Shown here: piece after piece, positions 35,923 to 45,161 of the stretch
Position numbering within the stretch: the first letter of the stretch is position 1
Layout of the letters: each line of letters starts with the position of its first letter
From: Sphingobium sp. EP60837
GTDB lineage: Bacteria > Pseudomonadota > Alphaproteobacteria > Sphingomonadales > Sphingomonadaceae
Length of the DNA: 64,000 nt
Assembly: GCF_001658005.1 (NCBI RefSeq)
Contig: NZ_CP015986.1
Span: forward strand, 2,233,501-2,297,500
Direction of reading: 5' to 3'
Program-made: the position numbers and the translations under genes
The notes under the pieces: generated by a model
What the model was told of the DNA's origin: nothing
Database searches by the model: none
What the model saw: only the letters and a program-made list of their open reading frames with translations

Positions 35923-36837
35923 CTACAGCCATCCTTTGGCCCGGTAAGCGTCAGCCGTCGCCTTAAGCCCTTCCTCCGTGGTCACCATGGGGGTCCATAG
36001 CTTTTTGGGTGGTTGCTTGCGCTTCGTCACCACCCAATCCGGATGGCAGAAATAGCTAACCCGATCCTGTGTCAGTTTCGCCCCCTTGCCGCGCAGTATC
36101 CGGTCCAGCCGGGCCCCCAGACCCAGCGCCCAGTTCGGCGTCGCAAAGGTCCGGACTGGCCGCCCCACCGCTCGGCCTATCGCCTGGCCAAAATCCAGAT
36201 GATCCCAGCCGCCCGGGGTGCCGTCATCGGCTTCGTAGCAATGGGCGAGGCTGATTTCTTTCTCTCCGGCAAGCACCAGCAGCAGCCGCGCCAGATCGCT
36301 GACCTCGATCAGCGACAGACGGCCACCGGGCGGCAGCAGCATGACGCCGCGCTTAGCCATGCGAAACAGCTCCAGCATCTCCCGGTCGCCTGGCCCATAG
36401 ATTGCTGGCGGCCGCACTATCGTCCAATCTAGGCCGCTCGCCTTCACATGCCGCTCAGCCAAGCCCTTTGACCAGCCATAGTCGGACAGCTTGGGTTCTC
36501 GCGCCGCAAGTGACGATACATGAATCAGCCGCCGCACCCCCCGTTGCCGCATGGCGTCAATCACGGCCATGGTGCCCCGAGCGTTGCCTGCCTCGAAGCC
36601 ATCGCGATCAGCGGCGTTGACGACCCCTGCAATATGGATCACCACATCTGCGTCGCGCACAAGCGTGTTTAGCGCTGGGCGATCCTCTAACGAGCCATGC
36701 ACCCATTTCAGTCGCGCGCGGGGCGGCTGCGCCTTGCGTGTGATCGCCGTCACATGGAGCCCGGCTTGCAAGGCTTGATTAAGTGTTTCGGCACCGACGA
36801 AACCCGTCGCGCCGGTCATTGCAATACGCAGTTTCAT
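35923..36837 (-). CDS. NAD(P)-dependent epimerase/dehydratase family protein (NDUFA9-like SDR)
   Basis: An extended/atypical short-chain dehydrogenase of 304 residues. The Rossmann motif is MTGATGFVGAETLNQAL, and DADVVIHIAGVVNAAD, VSSLAAREP and DYGWSKGLAERHVK (active-site Tyr-x-x-x-Lys replaced by Y-G-W-S-K) follow. It starts 6 bp after proB on the same strand. Members of this group include NDUFA9-like proteins and, in Caulobacter, a ceramide reductase, so a lipid role is possible but unproven. Confidence 0.83.
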   Translation of the reverse strand: MKLRIAMTGATGFVGAETLNQALQAGLHVTAITRKAQPPRARLKWVHGSLEDRPALNTLVRDADVVIHIAGVVNAADRDGFEAGNARGTMAVIDAMRQRGVRRLIHVSSLAAREPKLSDYGWSKGLAERHVKASGLDWTIVRPPAIYGPGDREMLELFRMAKRGVMLLPPGGRLSLIEVSDLARLLLVLAGEKEISLAHCYEADDGTPGGWDHLDFGQAIGRAVGRPVRTFATPNWALGLGARLDRILRGKGAKLTQDRVSYFCHPDWVVTKRKQPPKKLWTPMVTTEEGLKATADAYRAKGWL

Positions 36838-36843
36838 GAAATG

Positions 36844-37974
36844 TCAGACCATCGCCAAATGGTCGCGATGGACCAGGACGGAGCGAGGCAGGTGCCCCAG
36901 CAGGGCGGCTATATCCTCGCTGCGCTTGCCAGCAATCCGGGCTGCTTCCTCGCTGTCATATTCGCTGAGACCGCGAGCGATCACTTGCCCTTCCGGGCCG
37001 ATGATATCCACGACATCGCCGCGCGCGAATGCTCCCTCGACTCTTGCCACACCCGCGGGCAGCAAGCTGTTTCCGCGGCCCAGCGCTTTTTCCGCTCCCG
37101 AATCGATGATGATCCGCCCGCGCACCATCAGCCGTCCGGCGAGCCATCCCTTGCGTGCGCGCTTCGCAGGCGCGGCCAGGAAGATCGATCCTCGCCCGCC
37201 ATTACTCCAGTGGGATAAGGGGCTGTCCACCTTGCCCGAGATAATCGCCAGATGCGCCCCTGCTCCCGTTGCGATCCGCGCCGCCTCAATCTTGGACGTC
37301 ATGCCGCCTGAACCCATGCCGGAAGCCGATCCGCCGTCCGCCATTCCGGCGATCCGCGCGTCTATGCGCTCGATTGTCTGTATCAACATCGCGCTCGCAT
37401 CGACGTGCGGGTTCGCGGTGTAAAGCCCATCGACATCGGAAAGCAGCACGACCGCGTCGGCCCGTGCCGCCTGTCCGATGCGCGCCGCCAGCCGGTCGTT
37501 GTCGCCGAAGCGGATCTCGGCTGTCGCCACGCTGTCATTCTCGTTCACGACCGGAACGACGTCCAGTGCCATCAGCCGCTCTAGGGTGGCCGATGCGTTG
37601 AGATAGCGTCGGCGATGCTCAAGATCGTCGAGCGTCACCAGTATCTGCGCAGCCGTCATGCCCTTGTCCTGCAGCAAGCGCGCCCAGCATTGTGACAATG
37701 CAATTTGCCCCGTCGCAGCCGCTGCCTGCGCATCCTCCAGGCTGCCGCGTCCGCCCTTGGGCAGTTTCAGTCGACGAGCCCCAAGCGCGATCGCGCCAGA
37801 TGATACAATGATGATCTGCTGCCCAGCGGCTTTACGGGCGACAATATCTTCTACCAGCGTGCGCAGCCATGCCTCGCGCACCTCGCCAGCCGGATCGACC
37901 AGCAAGGCGGACCCGATCTTGATGACCAAACGCCGAATCTGGGAAGGCGGAAAGCCGGAAAGAGGGGATGTCAC
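36844..37974 (-). CDS. proB: Glutamate 5-kinase
   Basis: First enzyme of proline synthesis, phosphorylating glutamate. The amino acid kinase domain has VIKIGSALLVD, VSSGAIALGARRL, NENDSVATAEIRFGDNDRLAARIG and SDVDGLYTANP. A C-terminal PUA domain is present (LPAGVARVEGAFARGDVVDIIG). GTG at 37974 is proposed because the longer ATG start at 38034 overlaps obgE by 35 bp and adds a tail not seen in the family; this choice is uncertain. Length is 376 residues. It follows obgE and is not next to proA. Confidence 0.93.
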   Translation of the reverse strand: MTSPLSGFPPSQIRRLVIKIGSALLVDPAGEVREAWLRTLVEDIVARKAAGQQIIIVSSGAIALGARRLKLPKGGRGSLEDAQAAAATGQIALSQCWARLLQDKGMTAAQILVTLDDLEHRRRYLNASATLERLMALDVVPVVNENDSVATAEIRFGDNDRLAARIGQAARADAVVLLSDVDGLYTANPHVDASAMLIQTIERIDARIAGMADGGSASGMGSGGMTSKIEAARIATGAGAHLAIISGKVDSPLSHWSNGGRGSIFLAAPAKRARKGWLAGRLMVRGRIIIDSGAEKALGRGNSLLPAGVARVEGAFARGDVVDIIGPEGQVIARGLSEYDSEEAARIAGKRSEDIAALLGHLPRSVLVHRDHLAMV

Positions 37975-37999
37975 AGATTCGAATCCATCCGCCTTGCAA

Positions 38000-39091
38000 T
38001 CAAATGGGCGACCATGGTGCGTCACCTTCCCCATCGGCCGACTCCTCTGCCTTGGGTTCCGTCAGCAACGGCAGAACCGCATCGAGCAGCGCGGGGACGC
38101 CCTCACCGGTGGCCCCAGATATGATGAACACATCCTCCACACCGGCTTCTTCGCGAAGCTGGGCAGCGATGTCCTCCATCAATTCCTGGCCCAACAAGTC
38201 GCCTTTGTTGAGCGCTACGATCTGCGGCTTGTCTTCCAGACCTTCATCATATGCGGCGAGTTCGTCCTGCACGATCCGGAACTGCTCGACGGGATCGTCG
38301 CCTGTCGCATCCACCAAGTGCAGCAGCACGCGACAGCGTTCGATATGGCCAAGGAAACGGTCGCCAATCCCGGCTCCCTCGGCGGCGCCCGCAATCAGCC
38401 CCGGAATGTCGGCCAGCACGAATTCGCGATCGCGGTGCAGCACGACGCCGAGCTGAGGCTTGGTCGTGGTGAAGGCATAGGCTCCGACCTTCGCTTTGGT
38501 GTTCGTCACCTGATTGATGAAGGTCGACTTGCCAGCGTTGGGCATGCCCACCAACCCTACATCGGCAAGCAACTTCAGCCGCAGCCACACCCACATTTCC
38601 TGACCCGGCCAGCCGGTGCCATGTTGCCGGGGCGCGCGGTTGGTGCTCGTCTTGTAAGATAGATTGCCGCGCCCGCCGTCGCCGCCGCGGAGCAGCACCA
38701 AGCGCTGCCCGACTTCCGTGAAATCCGCGAGCAGTTCCTGCTCCTCATAATCAGGATAGCCGTCCTCATCCTCCGTGCCTTCGATGGGCTGGGGGTCGGA
38801 CAGAATCTGGGTGCCTACGGGCACTTTGATGACGAGATCCTCGCCACCCGCGCCGTAGCGATTCTTGCCTGCGCCGGGCAGCCCTCGCTGCGCTTTGAAA
38901 TGCTGAGTATAGCGGAAGTCGATTAGGGTGTTCAGCCCGGCGACGGCTTCAAAGATAATGTCTCCGCCCTTGCCGCCATTGCCGCCGTCGGGGCCGCCAT
39001 ATTCGACATATTTTTCCCGCCGGAAACTGACCGCGCCGGGGCCGCCCCAGCCGGATTTAATGTAAATCTTTGCTTGATCCAGGAAATGCAT
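38000..39091 (-). CDS. obgE: GTPase ObgE/CgtA
   Basis: Ribosome-associated GTPase needed for 50S assembly and growth control. The N-terminal glycine-rich Obg fold is MHFLDQAKIYIKSGWGGPG and GGPDGGNGGKGGDI; the G domain has GMPNAGKSTFINQ (G1), DIPGL (G3) and NKGD (G4). ATG 39091 starts at the standard N-terminus (363 residues); an ATG four codons upstream exists. It lies downstream of the rplU-rpmA pair, as is common. Confidence 0.97.
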   Translation of the reverse strand: MHFLDQAKIYIKSGWGGPGAVSFRREKYVEYGGPDGGNGGKGGDIIFEAVAGLNTLIDFRYTQHFKAQRGLPGAGKNRYGAGGEDLVIKVPVGTQILSDPQPIEGTEDEDGYPDYEEQELLADFTEVGQRLVLLRGGDGGRGNLSYKTSTNRAPRQHGTGWPGQEMWVWLRLKLLADVGLVGMPNAGKSTFINQVTNTKAKVGAYAFTTTKPQLGVVLHRDREFVLADIPGLIAGAAEGAGIGDRFLGHIERCRVLLHLVDATGDDPVEQFRIVQDELAAYDEGLEDKPQIVALNKGDLLGQELMEDIAAQLREEAGVEDVFIISGATGEGVPALLDAVLPLLTEPKAEESADGEGDAPWSPI

Positions 39092-39206
39092 GGGCTGGCC
39101 CATAGCTGCTTATGCTGCGGAATTAAACCTTGCCGTCTCCGGTCTTAATTAAACATGTGTTGGGAGGGGAGGGACGACACGGTTCGACGCCGCCCCTGTC
39201 GATCAG

Positions 39207-39782
39207 TCATGCCGCAAGGGCAGGCATGGCATCTTCATAAAGGTCCATGGCGGGATCTGTCATCATTCGTCCGGCCACGCCTTCTTCGAAGACCAGGCAC
39301 TCGGCCGTCGTCCCGCGCGCGGGGCTGTATCGCTGCTCAACACGCCCCGTGTAGCGGAAGCCGAGTTTGCGCAGTACGTTGCCCGATGCAGGATTGTCAG
39401 CGAAATATGCCGCGGCGATGCCGTTAACGCCTGCCGCGCGCGCCATGTTCAGCACCGCACTTGCCGCCTCGGTGGCGAAGCCCAAGCCCCAATAAGGGCG
39501 AGCGATCCAGTAGCCGATCTCCGGCGCACCATCTTCGGCGAGATGCAGCCCGCAGCCACCGACGAGCCGTGGCGCTCCCCGGGTACGAGAAAAAGCCAGC
39601 AATCGCGGGAGGCGCGAGTCGTGCGGTAGCGAAAGGAAGGCGCGGGCGTCATCGACGCCATAGAGCGCAGGTGCCCTCGTCAAATTGCGCAGGATCGCCT
39701 GCTCGCCGATCGCCTCGGCCAGCGCAGGCGCATCTTCCATCCAGCCAGGTCTCAAGAGTAGGCGAGGGGTACGGGCGAACAT
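39207..39782 (-). CDS. GNAT family N-acetyltransferase (RimJ/RimL-like)
   Basis: A 191-residue GNAT enzyme. Conserved elements are RTPRLLLRPGWMEDAPALAEAI at the N-terminus, EIGYWIARPYWGLGFATEAASAVL (acetyl-CoA loop QxxGxA variant) and AAYFADNPASGNVLRKLGFRYTG, the RimJ/RimL-type motif B with an Asn for alpha-amino acetylation. ATG 39782 has GAGGAGAG upstream. It lies between rpmA and obgE, a frequent alphaproteobacterial arrangement. The target protein or metabolite is not known. Confidence 0.9.
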   Translation of the reverse strand: MFARTPRLLLRPGWMEDAPALAEAIGEQAILRNLTRAPALYGVDDARAFLSLPHDSRLPRLLAFSRTRGAPRLVGGCGLHLAEDGAPEIGYWIARPYWGLGFATEAASAVLNMARAAGVNGIAAAYFADNPASGNVLRKLGFRYTGRVEQRYSPARGTTAECLVFEEGVAGRMMTDPAMDLYEDAMPALAA

Positions 39783-39934
39783 TTTCAAATCTCTCCTCTG
39801 ATCGACGCGCCAATGGCCGCGAAAAGTTACGGCTTGACGACTTTTCCTCTGGCTGAACCCCGCCCGCATGACGCGTGAGAAAGGACAGGGTTCCAAAGGC
39901 TTGAGGGAAAATGAGGGGAGATGCCACCGAACGG

Positions 39935-39966
39935 AAAAAGGGGCGCTCCCAGACGGGGCGCCCCTT
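39935..39966 (-). terminator. Intrinsic terminator of rplU-rpmA
   Basis: On the minus strand AAGGGGCGC pairs with GCGCCCCTT and ends in a run of U (AAAAA on the plus strand at 39935-39939). It lies about 90 bp after the rpmA stop and before the GNAT gene. Confidence 0.85.
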
Positions 39967-40056
39967 CGTTTCCCTCGAACACTGGCGGTGGACTAAATGT
40001 CTTTCCACCAGGAGGATCGCCCCAATTGCGTGGGACGATCCGTCATCAATCGTCCG

Positions 40057-40326
40057 TTATTCGGCTGCTTCGGCCATCGCATCGACCGACACATATTTGC
40101 GGCCGAGCTTGCCGGTGTGGAATACCACGCGGCCTTCACCCAGCGCGAAAAGCGTATGGTCCTTACCCATGCCTACGTTGCGGCCCGGATAGACGCGCGT
40201 GCCGCGCTGACGGATGATGATGTTGCCACCGATCACTTCCTGACCGCCGAACTTCTTCACACCAAGGCGCTTCGATTCCGAATCGCGACCGTTACGCGAC
40301 GAACCGCCAGCTTTCTTATGTGCCAT
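40057..40326 (-). CDS. rpmA: 50S ribosomal protein L27
   Basis: An 89-residue L27 protein; [24 protein letters not shown] is the invariant N-terminus that reaches the peptidyl transferase centre, and [27 protein letters not shown] follows. The start has no N-terminal processing extension. It follows rplU by 30 bp. Confidence 0.99.
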   Translation of the reverse strand: MAHKKAGGSSRNGRDSESKRLGVKKFGGQEVIGGNIIIRQRGTRVYPGRNVGMGKDHTLFALGEGRVVFHTGKLGRKYVSVDAMAEAAE

Positions 40327-40356
40327 GACTCAAACTCCTCGAAACTGGACTGCGGC

Positions 40357-40653
40357 TCAGGCGATCGACACGATCTTGAGGATCGTGTGATTCTGGCGAT
40401 GACCGTTGCGGCGACGGTAGTTGTGCCGACGGCGCTTCTTGAAAACGATGACCTTCTCGCCCTTCGCCTGCGCGATGATTTCTGCGGCAACGGTCAGCTT
40501 GCTGGCGTCCTTCACGTCGCTGCCTTCACCGGCGAACAGGACGTCACCCAAGGTAACCTTGTCACCAGCCTCACCGGCCAGCTTCTCAACGACGATCTTG
40601 TCTCCGGCGGCGACGCGATATTGCTTGCCGCCCGTGCGCACGACTGCGAACAT
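40357..40653 (-). CDS. rplU: 50S ribosomal protein L21
   Basis: A 98-residue L21 starting [18 protein letters not shown], with the L21 signature [21 protein letters not shown] near the C-terminus. ATG 40653 was chosen; a seven-codon longer frame is open but not conserved. A ribosomal promoter candidate lies about 80 bp upstream. Confidence 0.98.
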   Translation of the reverse strand: MFAVVRTGGKQYRVAAGDKIVVEKLAGEAGDKVTLGDVLFAGEGSDVKDASKLTVAAEIIAQAKGEKVIVFKKRRRHNYRRRNGHRQNHTILKIVSIA

Positions 40654-40734
40654 GGCTCTTCTCTTCTCGTTCAAATCTGCTTTACGCAGATCGCCGAGGA
40701 CTTGACGTCCTGTTGACCCGCGCGGGAATGTGGC

Positions 40735-40763
40735 CCGGTAGTGGAATGACTCGCTGCTGTCAA
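40735..40763 (-). promoter_or_regulatory. Candidate sigma-70 promoter for rplU-rpmA
   Basis: On the minus strand a perfect TTGACA -35 box (40763-40758) is separated by 17 bp from TACCGG (40740-40735) as a weak -10 candidate. Position relative to rplU is appropriate (about 80 bp upstream), but the -10 match is poor, so this is provisional. Confidence 0.4.
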
Positions 40764-40840
40764 CTATATCGACTGGTATCGGTACTGGTTTTTAGGCGGG
40801 CACGCGCCTATCTGGACTACGCAAAGGAACCGCGAAGCGC

Positions 40841-41242
40841 ATGACGTCAGTGTCGCATAGGGATAGCAGCATGATGGGACGCAGGTCCTTCATCGCGTCC
40901 CTGTGGGTGGCGATCATGATTGCGCTGCTGTCTGCCCTCGCGCCTCTGGGGCCGCCATCGAGCAGGCTGACGGGCTCTGCGTTCAACCCTGCGACGGTGG
41001 GCGTCGTGTTGAAGGCGCGGTCTCCAGCTACGATAGAGGAAGCGCTTCCTTCAGAGATAGGACGCGAACGCGCTGGGCAGATCGGGGGGCCGATCAAGTT
41101 GTGGGTCTTGCCAGCCGTTATGGCGCTTGTTGCAGCCGGGCTTTTTCTTTTTGGATGGTGTTGGCCCTCTTCAACGGAGGCACATCGCGCAACTACTTAT
41201 ACTTCCTGTCGCAGAGCGAGAGGGCCTCCAGCATCTTTCTGA
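40841..41242 (+). CDS. Hypothetical small membrane protein
   Basis: Open frame of 133 codons with two hydrophobic segments: SFIASLWVAIMIALLSALAPLG near the N-terminus and IKLWVLPAVMALVAAGLFLFG. Internal ATGs at 40871/40874 are alternative starts. The last 25 residues are basic and unlike a structured domain, so the real C-terminus or a frameshift is possible. No family is recognised and no strong ribosome binding site is seen at 40841. Low confidence as a gene, but it precedes a small protein and an antiporter on the same strand. Confidence 0.35.
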   Translation: MTSVSHRDSSMMGRRSFIASLWVAIMIALLSALAPLGPPSSRLTGSAFNPATVGVVLKARSPATIEEALPSEIGRERAGQIGGPIKLWVLPAVMALVAAGLFLFGWCWPSSTEAHRATTYTSCRRARGPPASF

Positions 41243-41291
41243 CAGTCTTTGCCCCGCCCGCTATGCGGGCGTTCCCTGGAAGGAGTCTTCC

Positions 41292-41411
41292 ATGACTGGC
41301 AGAAAATCGCGTCGCACCAGCCCGCCCCGGTGGTTTATGCCCGCTGTGCTGACCGGATTGGCCGCAGCGGGTGCGCTGCTGTCCGCAGCGATGCTGGCCA
41401 TCGCCGAATGA
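41292..41411 (+). CDS. 39-residue single-span membrane protein
   Basis: ATG 41292 has a strong ribosome binding site (GGAAGGAG, 7 bp spacing). The product has a basic N-terminus (MTGRKSRRTSPPRW) and one hydrophobic helix (FMPAVLTGLAAAGALLSAAMLAI). It ends about 55 bp before the Kef-type antiporter, suggesting co-transcription and perhaps a small accessory subunit. Such short proteins are usually missed by annotation; no homologue is recognised. Confidence 0.5.
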   Translation: MTGRKSRRTSPPRWFMPAVLTGLAAAGALLSAAMLAIAE

Positions 41412-41466
41412 CCACAGGCCAGGGCCAGCCGAGCGCTGCGCCCTGGCGGACAGGAACAGATTCTAT

Positions 41467-43101
41467 ATGCCTCATCATACGCCTCTGATCGGAACGATCG
41501 TTGCGGGCCTTGTCGTTGCTTTCGTCATGGGCGCCATCGCCCATCGCCTGAAATTGTCTCCATTGGTCGGCTACCTTGTCGCGGGTATCATCGTCGGTCC
41601 TTTCACACCCGGTTTTGTCGCCAATGCAGGACTGGCCAATGAACTTGCCGAGATCGGCGTTATTCTGCTGATGTTCGGCGTCGGCCTCCACTTTTCGTTG
41701 CGTGACCTGCTTTCGGTGAAGAATATCGCGGTTCCCGGCGCGATTGGCCAGATTGCCGTGGCGACATTGCTGGGCATTGGCCTTTCCCATTTCATGGGAT
41801 GGCCCCTGCTGGGCGGCCTAGTGTTCGGCCTAGCTTTGTCGGTCGCCAGCACCGTTGTCCTTTTACGCGCGCTGCAAGGCGCTGACCTGGTGAAGACGCG
41901 CCGCGGGCGAATCGCTGTTGGCTGGCTGATCGTCGAGGATCTGGTGATGGTGCTGGCGCTGGTCCTGTTGCCCGCACTGGCCGGGGTCATGAACAATGCG
42001 GATGCATCGGCGGGAGCGGGGGCGCTGTTCGGGCCGTTGCTCGGCACACTGCTGAAGGTGACCGGCTTCGTCGCATTGATGCTGATCGTGGGTCGCCGGG
42101 TCATCCCCTGGGCGCTGCACTGGGTCGTGCATAGCGGATCGCGGGAACTGTTCCGTCTCGCGGTCCTGGCGATCGCGCTCGGCGTCGCTTTCGGTGCAGC
42201 GGTTGCTTTTGATGTGTCCTTCGCGCTTGGAGCCTTCTTTGCGGGCATGATCCTGGGGGAGACACCCCTCAGTCGGCGCGCCGCGGAGGAAACTCTACCG
42301 CTACGCGATGCGTTCGCGGTCCTTTTCTTCGTCTCGGTGGGCATGCTGTTCAATCCGGCCGTGTTGGTCCAACAGCCCTTGCCCCTACTTGCGACGGTGG
42401 CGATCATCATCATTGGCAAGTCCATTGCCGCCTTCGTAATCGTTCGAGCTTTTGGCTACACTGGTGAGACGGCGCTAACCATCGCGGCAAGCCTCGCCCA
42501 GATCGGTGAATTTTCGTTCATTCTCGCCTCGCTGGGGACTGGCCTTGGCATCTTGCCTGCCGAAGCGCGGGACCTGATCTTGGCCGGTGCTATCGTTTCG
42601 ATCTTCCTCAATCCGCTGATCTTTTCGCTGATCGTGCGCAAGCATAAGCCGGAGGACGATGAGGAGCTTACCGAAAAGGCGCAGGTGACGCGCCGGATCG
42701 GCCATGTCATCCTGGTCGGCTACGGCCGCGTCGGCAAGATGATCGCATCTCGTCTGGCCGAGCGGCATGCGCATCTGGTGGTTGTCGAAGGAGATCACGA
42801 GCGGGCGGAGGAAGCGGAGGAGGCGGGGCTGTCGGTCGTGCGCGGCAGCGCGCTGGAGGACCGTCATCTCATTGCAGCGGGTATTTGCGAAGCGCGCCGC
42901 TTGTTGATCGCAGTGCCGGAGGGCTTTGAGGGTGGCGCAATCCACCAGCATGCCCGCCACCTGAACCCGAACATCCAAGTTATCGCCCGCGCCCATTCGG
43001 ATGCGGAAGTCGTGCATCTGGAAGGGTTGGGCGTTCCCCACATCGTCATGGGGGAACGCGAACTGGCCGCCAAAATGCTGTCGCTCTGCGGCGCGGGATG
43101 A
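41467..43101 (+). CDS. Kef/YbaL-type cation:proton antiporter with RCK domain
   Basis: A CPA2-family transporter of 544 residues. ATG 41467 (MPHHTPLIGTIVAGLVV) matches the YbaL N-terminus; the open frame upstream lies in the intergenic region. About twelve membrane segments (residues 5-380) include LVGYLVAGIIVGPFTPGF and GLALSVASTVVLLRALQ, and the C-terminal TrkA-N/RCK domain starts GHVILVGYGRVGKMIASRL (GxGxxG NAD-binding). It would exchange K+ or Na+ for protons under redox or nucleotide control. Confidence 0.92.
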   Translation: MPHHTPLIGTIVAGLVVAFVMGAIAHRLKLSPLVGYLVAGIIVGPFTPGFVANAGLANELAEIGVILLMFGVGLHFSLRDLLSVKNIAVPGAIGQIAVATLLGIGLSHFMGWPLLGGLVFGLALSVASTVVLLRALQGADLVKTRRGRIAVGWLIVEDLVMVLALVLLPALAGVMNNADASAGAGALFGPLLGTLLKVTGFVALMLIVGRRVIPWALHWVVHSGSRELFRLAVLAIALGVAFGAAVAFDVSFALGAFFAGMILGETPLSRRAAEETLPLRDAFAVLFFVSVGMLFNPAVLVQQPLPLLATVAIIIIGKSIAAFVIVRAFGYTGETALTIAASLAQIGEFSFILASLGTGLGILPAEARDLILAGAIVSIFLNPLIFSLIVRKHKPEDDEELTEKAQVTRRIGHVILVGYGRVGKMIASRLAERHAHLVVVEGDHERAEEAEEAGLSVVRGSALEDRHLIAAGICEARRLLIAVPEGFEGGAIHQHARHLNPNIQVIARAHSDAEVVHLEGLGVPHIVMGERELAAKMLSLCGAG

Positions 43102-43127
43102 CCCTTTTTTGTTAGTTTGAAGCGACA

Positions 43128-43156
43128 AAGGGCCGCCTTGTCAGACGGCGGCCCTT
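43128..43156. terminator. Convergent hairpin between antiporter and helicase genes
   Basis: AAGGGCCGCC (43128-43137) pairs perfectly with GGCGGCCCTT (43147-43156) around a 9-base loop. It lies between convergent stops at 43101 and 43161. The U-runs on both sides are short, so termination efficiency is uncertain. Confidence 0.6.
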
Positions 43157-43160
43157 CACC

Positions 43161-44909
43161 TCAAACTCGGGGTTTTCGAGGACCGCCGCGCTTGGGACCA
43201 CCCTTGAATGGGCGTGGACTGTGCGCGGGAGGACGGGGGCCGCGTTCGGCGTTGGGACGCCCCTTGCCGCGGGGCCCCTCCCGCCGGTTCTCGCGAGCCA
43301 TTTCGCGCGGCTTGCCTTCGATTTGCTCGATCGCGACTTCCGCGCCCTCGTCACTGGCTTGGCCGGTGCGCTTCACCGCGCCGACGAACTTCGCCGCAAT
43401 GGCCGAAGGGATCTCGAACATTGTTTCATTGGCGGCGATGCGGATCGCGCCGATATCCTGGCGCGACACATGGCCGCGACGGCAGATCAGCGGCAGGATC
43501 CAGCGCGGATCGGCATTCTGGTTGCGGCCGATGTCCATGCGGAACCATATCGTGTCCTCAAAGCCGGGACGCGGCCCTTCCTGGCGCGCAGGCGCCTCGC
43601 TGCGGTCGAGCAGTTCCTCGGGCGCGGGGAGGGCGGAGCGGGCGCTTTTCACCAGCATCGCGGCGATTTCCTTGGCGGACTTTTCGGCCAGCAACTCGGC
43701 GCCCAGCGCCCAGTCCTGCTCGTCCAATTCGGCCTTCTCCATCAGGCTGGCGCGCAGGCGGGCATTGTCCTGCTCCTGAATGGCTTCCTTACTCGGCGGA
43801 GTGCCCCATTCGACGGGGATTTTAGCGCCCCGCAGCATGGATTCGACGCGGCGGCGGCGCGGGTAGGGGACGATGAGTACCGCCGTTCCCTTCTTACCCG
43901 CACGCCCGGTGCGACCCGAGCGGTGCTGCATCGTTTCCGCGTCACGGGGAATTTCCACGTGGACCACGAGGCTGAGATTGGGCAAGTCGATGCCGCGAGC
44001 GGCGACGTCGGTCGCCACGCAGACCCGTGCGCGGCGGTCGCGCAGCGCCTGAAGCGCATGGTTGCGCTCATTCTGGCTGTGCTCGCCCGAGAGCGCGACG
44101 GCCGCGAAGCCGCGTTCGGTGAGGCTGGCATGGAGATGGCGTACATTGTCACGGGTGGCGCAGAAGAGGATCGCTGTTTCCGCCTCATGATAGCGTAGTA
44201 GGTTGACCACCGCATTTTCGATGTCCGCCGGGGCGACGGTCACGGCCTGATAGCTGATGTCGCCGTGACCGCGCTCATCACTGACCGTCGAGATGCGCAG
44301 CGCGTCCTTCTGATAGCGCTTGGCGAGGGCGACGATCGGCTTGGGCATAGTGGCGGAGAAGAGAAGGGTGCGGCGATCCTCGGGCGCGCCGTCGAGAATT
44401 TCTTCCAGATCCTCGCGGAAGCCCATGTCGAGCATTTCGTCGGCTTCGTCGAGCACCACGGTCTTGAGACCGGAGAGATCGAGGGCACCGCGCTCCAAAT
44501 GGTCGCGCAGACGGCCCGGCGTGCCGACGACAATGTGCGCGCCATGGCTGAGTGCGCGGCGTTCCTTTGCGGCGTCCATGCCGCCGACGCAGGTGGCGAT
44601 GCGAGCGCGAGCCTCACCATAGAGCCATTCCAGTTCGCGGCTCACCTGCAGCGCCAGTTCGCGCGTGGGCGCGATGGCCAGTGCGAGCGGCTTGCTGGCG
44701 ACCGGCAGGCGGCTTTGTTCGCCAAGGAGTTCACCCGCCATGGCGAGGCCGAACGCAACCGTCTTGCCCGAGCCGGTCTGTGCCGAGACGATGAGGTCGC
44801 GACCTTCGTTTTCGGGTTGCGTGACCTCGGCCTGGACGGGGGTCAGCTGTTCATAGCCTTTCCGTGTCAAAGCGCCGGAAAGCAGGGGAGGGAGATGTTC
44901 AAAAGACAT
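43161..44909 (-). CDS. DEAD-box RNA helicase with DbpA-type RNA-binding domain
   Basis: A 582-residue helicase. Motifs are AQTGSGKTVAFGLAM (I), APTRELALQVSREL (Ia), VVLDEADEMLDMGF (II, DEAD), LLFSATMPK (III), ATDVAARGIDLPNLSLVVH (V) and QHRSGRTGRAG (VI). A DbpA/CsdA RNA-binding domain follows (RMDIGRNQNADPRWILPLICRRGHVSRQDIGAI) and then an Arg/Gly/Pro-rich tail (about 540-582). It probably acts in ribosome assembly or cold RNA remodelling. ATG 44909 is the preferred start (MSFEHLPP); an ATG at 44921 is close. Confidence 0.94.
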   Translation of the reverse strand: MSFEHLPPLLSGALTRKGYEQLTPVQAEVTQPENEGRDLIVSAQTGSGKTVAFGLAMAGELLGEQSRLPVASKPLALAIAPTRELALQVSRELEWLYGEARARIATCVGGMDAAKERRALSHGAHIVVGTPGRLRDHLERGALDLSGLKTVVLDEADEMLDMGFREDLEEILDGAPEDRRTLLFSATMPKPIVALAKRYQKDALRISTVSDERGHGDISYQAVTVAPADIENAVVNLLRYHEAETAILFCATRDNVRHLHASLTERGFAAVALSGEHSQNERNHALQALRDRRARVCVATDVAARGIDLPNLSLVVHVEIPRDAETMQHRSGRTGRAGKKGTAVLIVPYPRRRRVESMLRGAKIPVEWGTPPSKEAIQEQDNARLRASLMEKAELDEQDWALGAELLAEKSAKEIAAMLVKSARSALPAPEELLDRSEAPARQEGPRPGFEDTIWFRMDIGRNQNADPRWILPLICRRGHVSRQDIGAIRIAANETMFEIPSAIAAKFVGAVKRTGQASDEGAEVAIEQIEGKPREMARENRREGPRGKGRPNAERGPRPPAHSPRPFKGGPKRGGPRKPRV

Positions 44910-45103
44910 TATATTTTCCATCGGTAAGGCGACCCGCCATTCCCGACGGATACATGATGACCTGATCTTCTCCAGCTGCTGCCGGAGCCCAGGGTGCAAG
45001 GTCACGCACCCCGAAGTTCACACCGTCCCTGGAGTAGAGAAACCGCCGAAAGCCGGGGCTTTCGAGCAGGCCCCCTGCGAAGGGAGAATGTCCCAAATAA
45101 GAA

Positions 45104-45142
45104 GGCCGCCTTCCCCCGCAAAGAGGGAAGGCGGCCCCTTTT
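45104..45142 (-). terminator. Strong terminator downstream of rplA
   Basis: GGCCGCCTTCCC (45104-45115) pairs perfectly with GGGAAGGCGGCC (45125-45136), with a 9-base loop. On the plus strand it ends in CCTTTTTTG, and on the minus strand in TTCTTATT, so it may work in both directions. It closes the secE-nusG-rplK-rplA unit. Confidence 0.85.
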
Positions 45143-45161
45143 TTGCTTATCCGCTAAGGGA

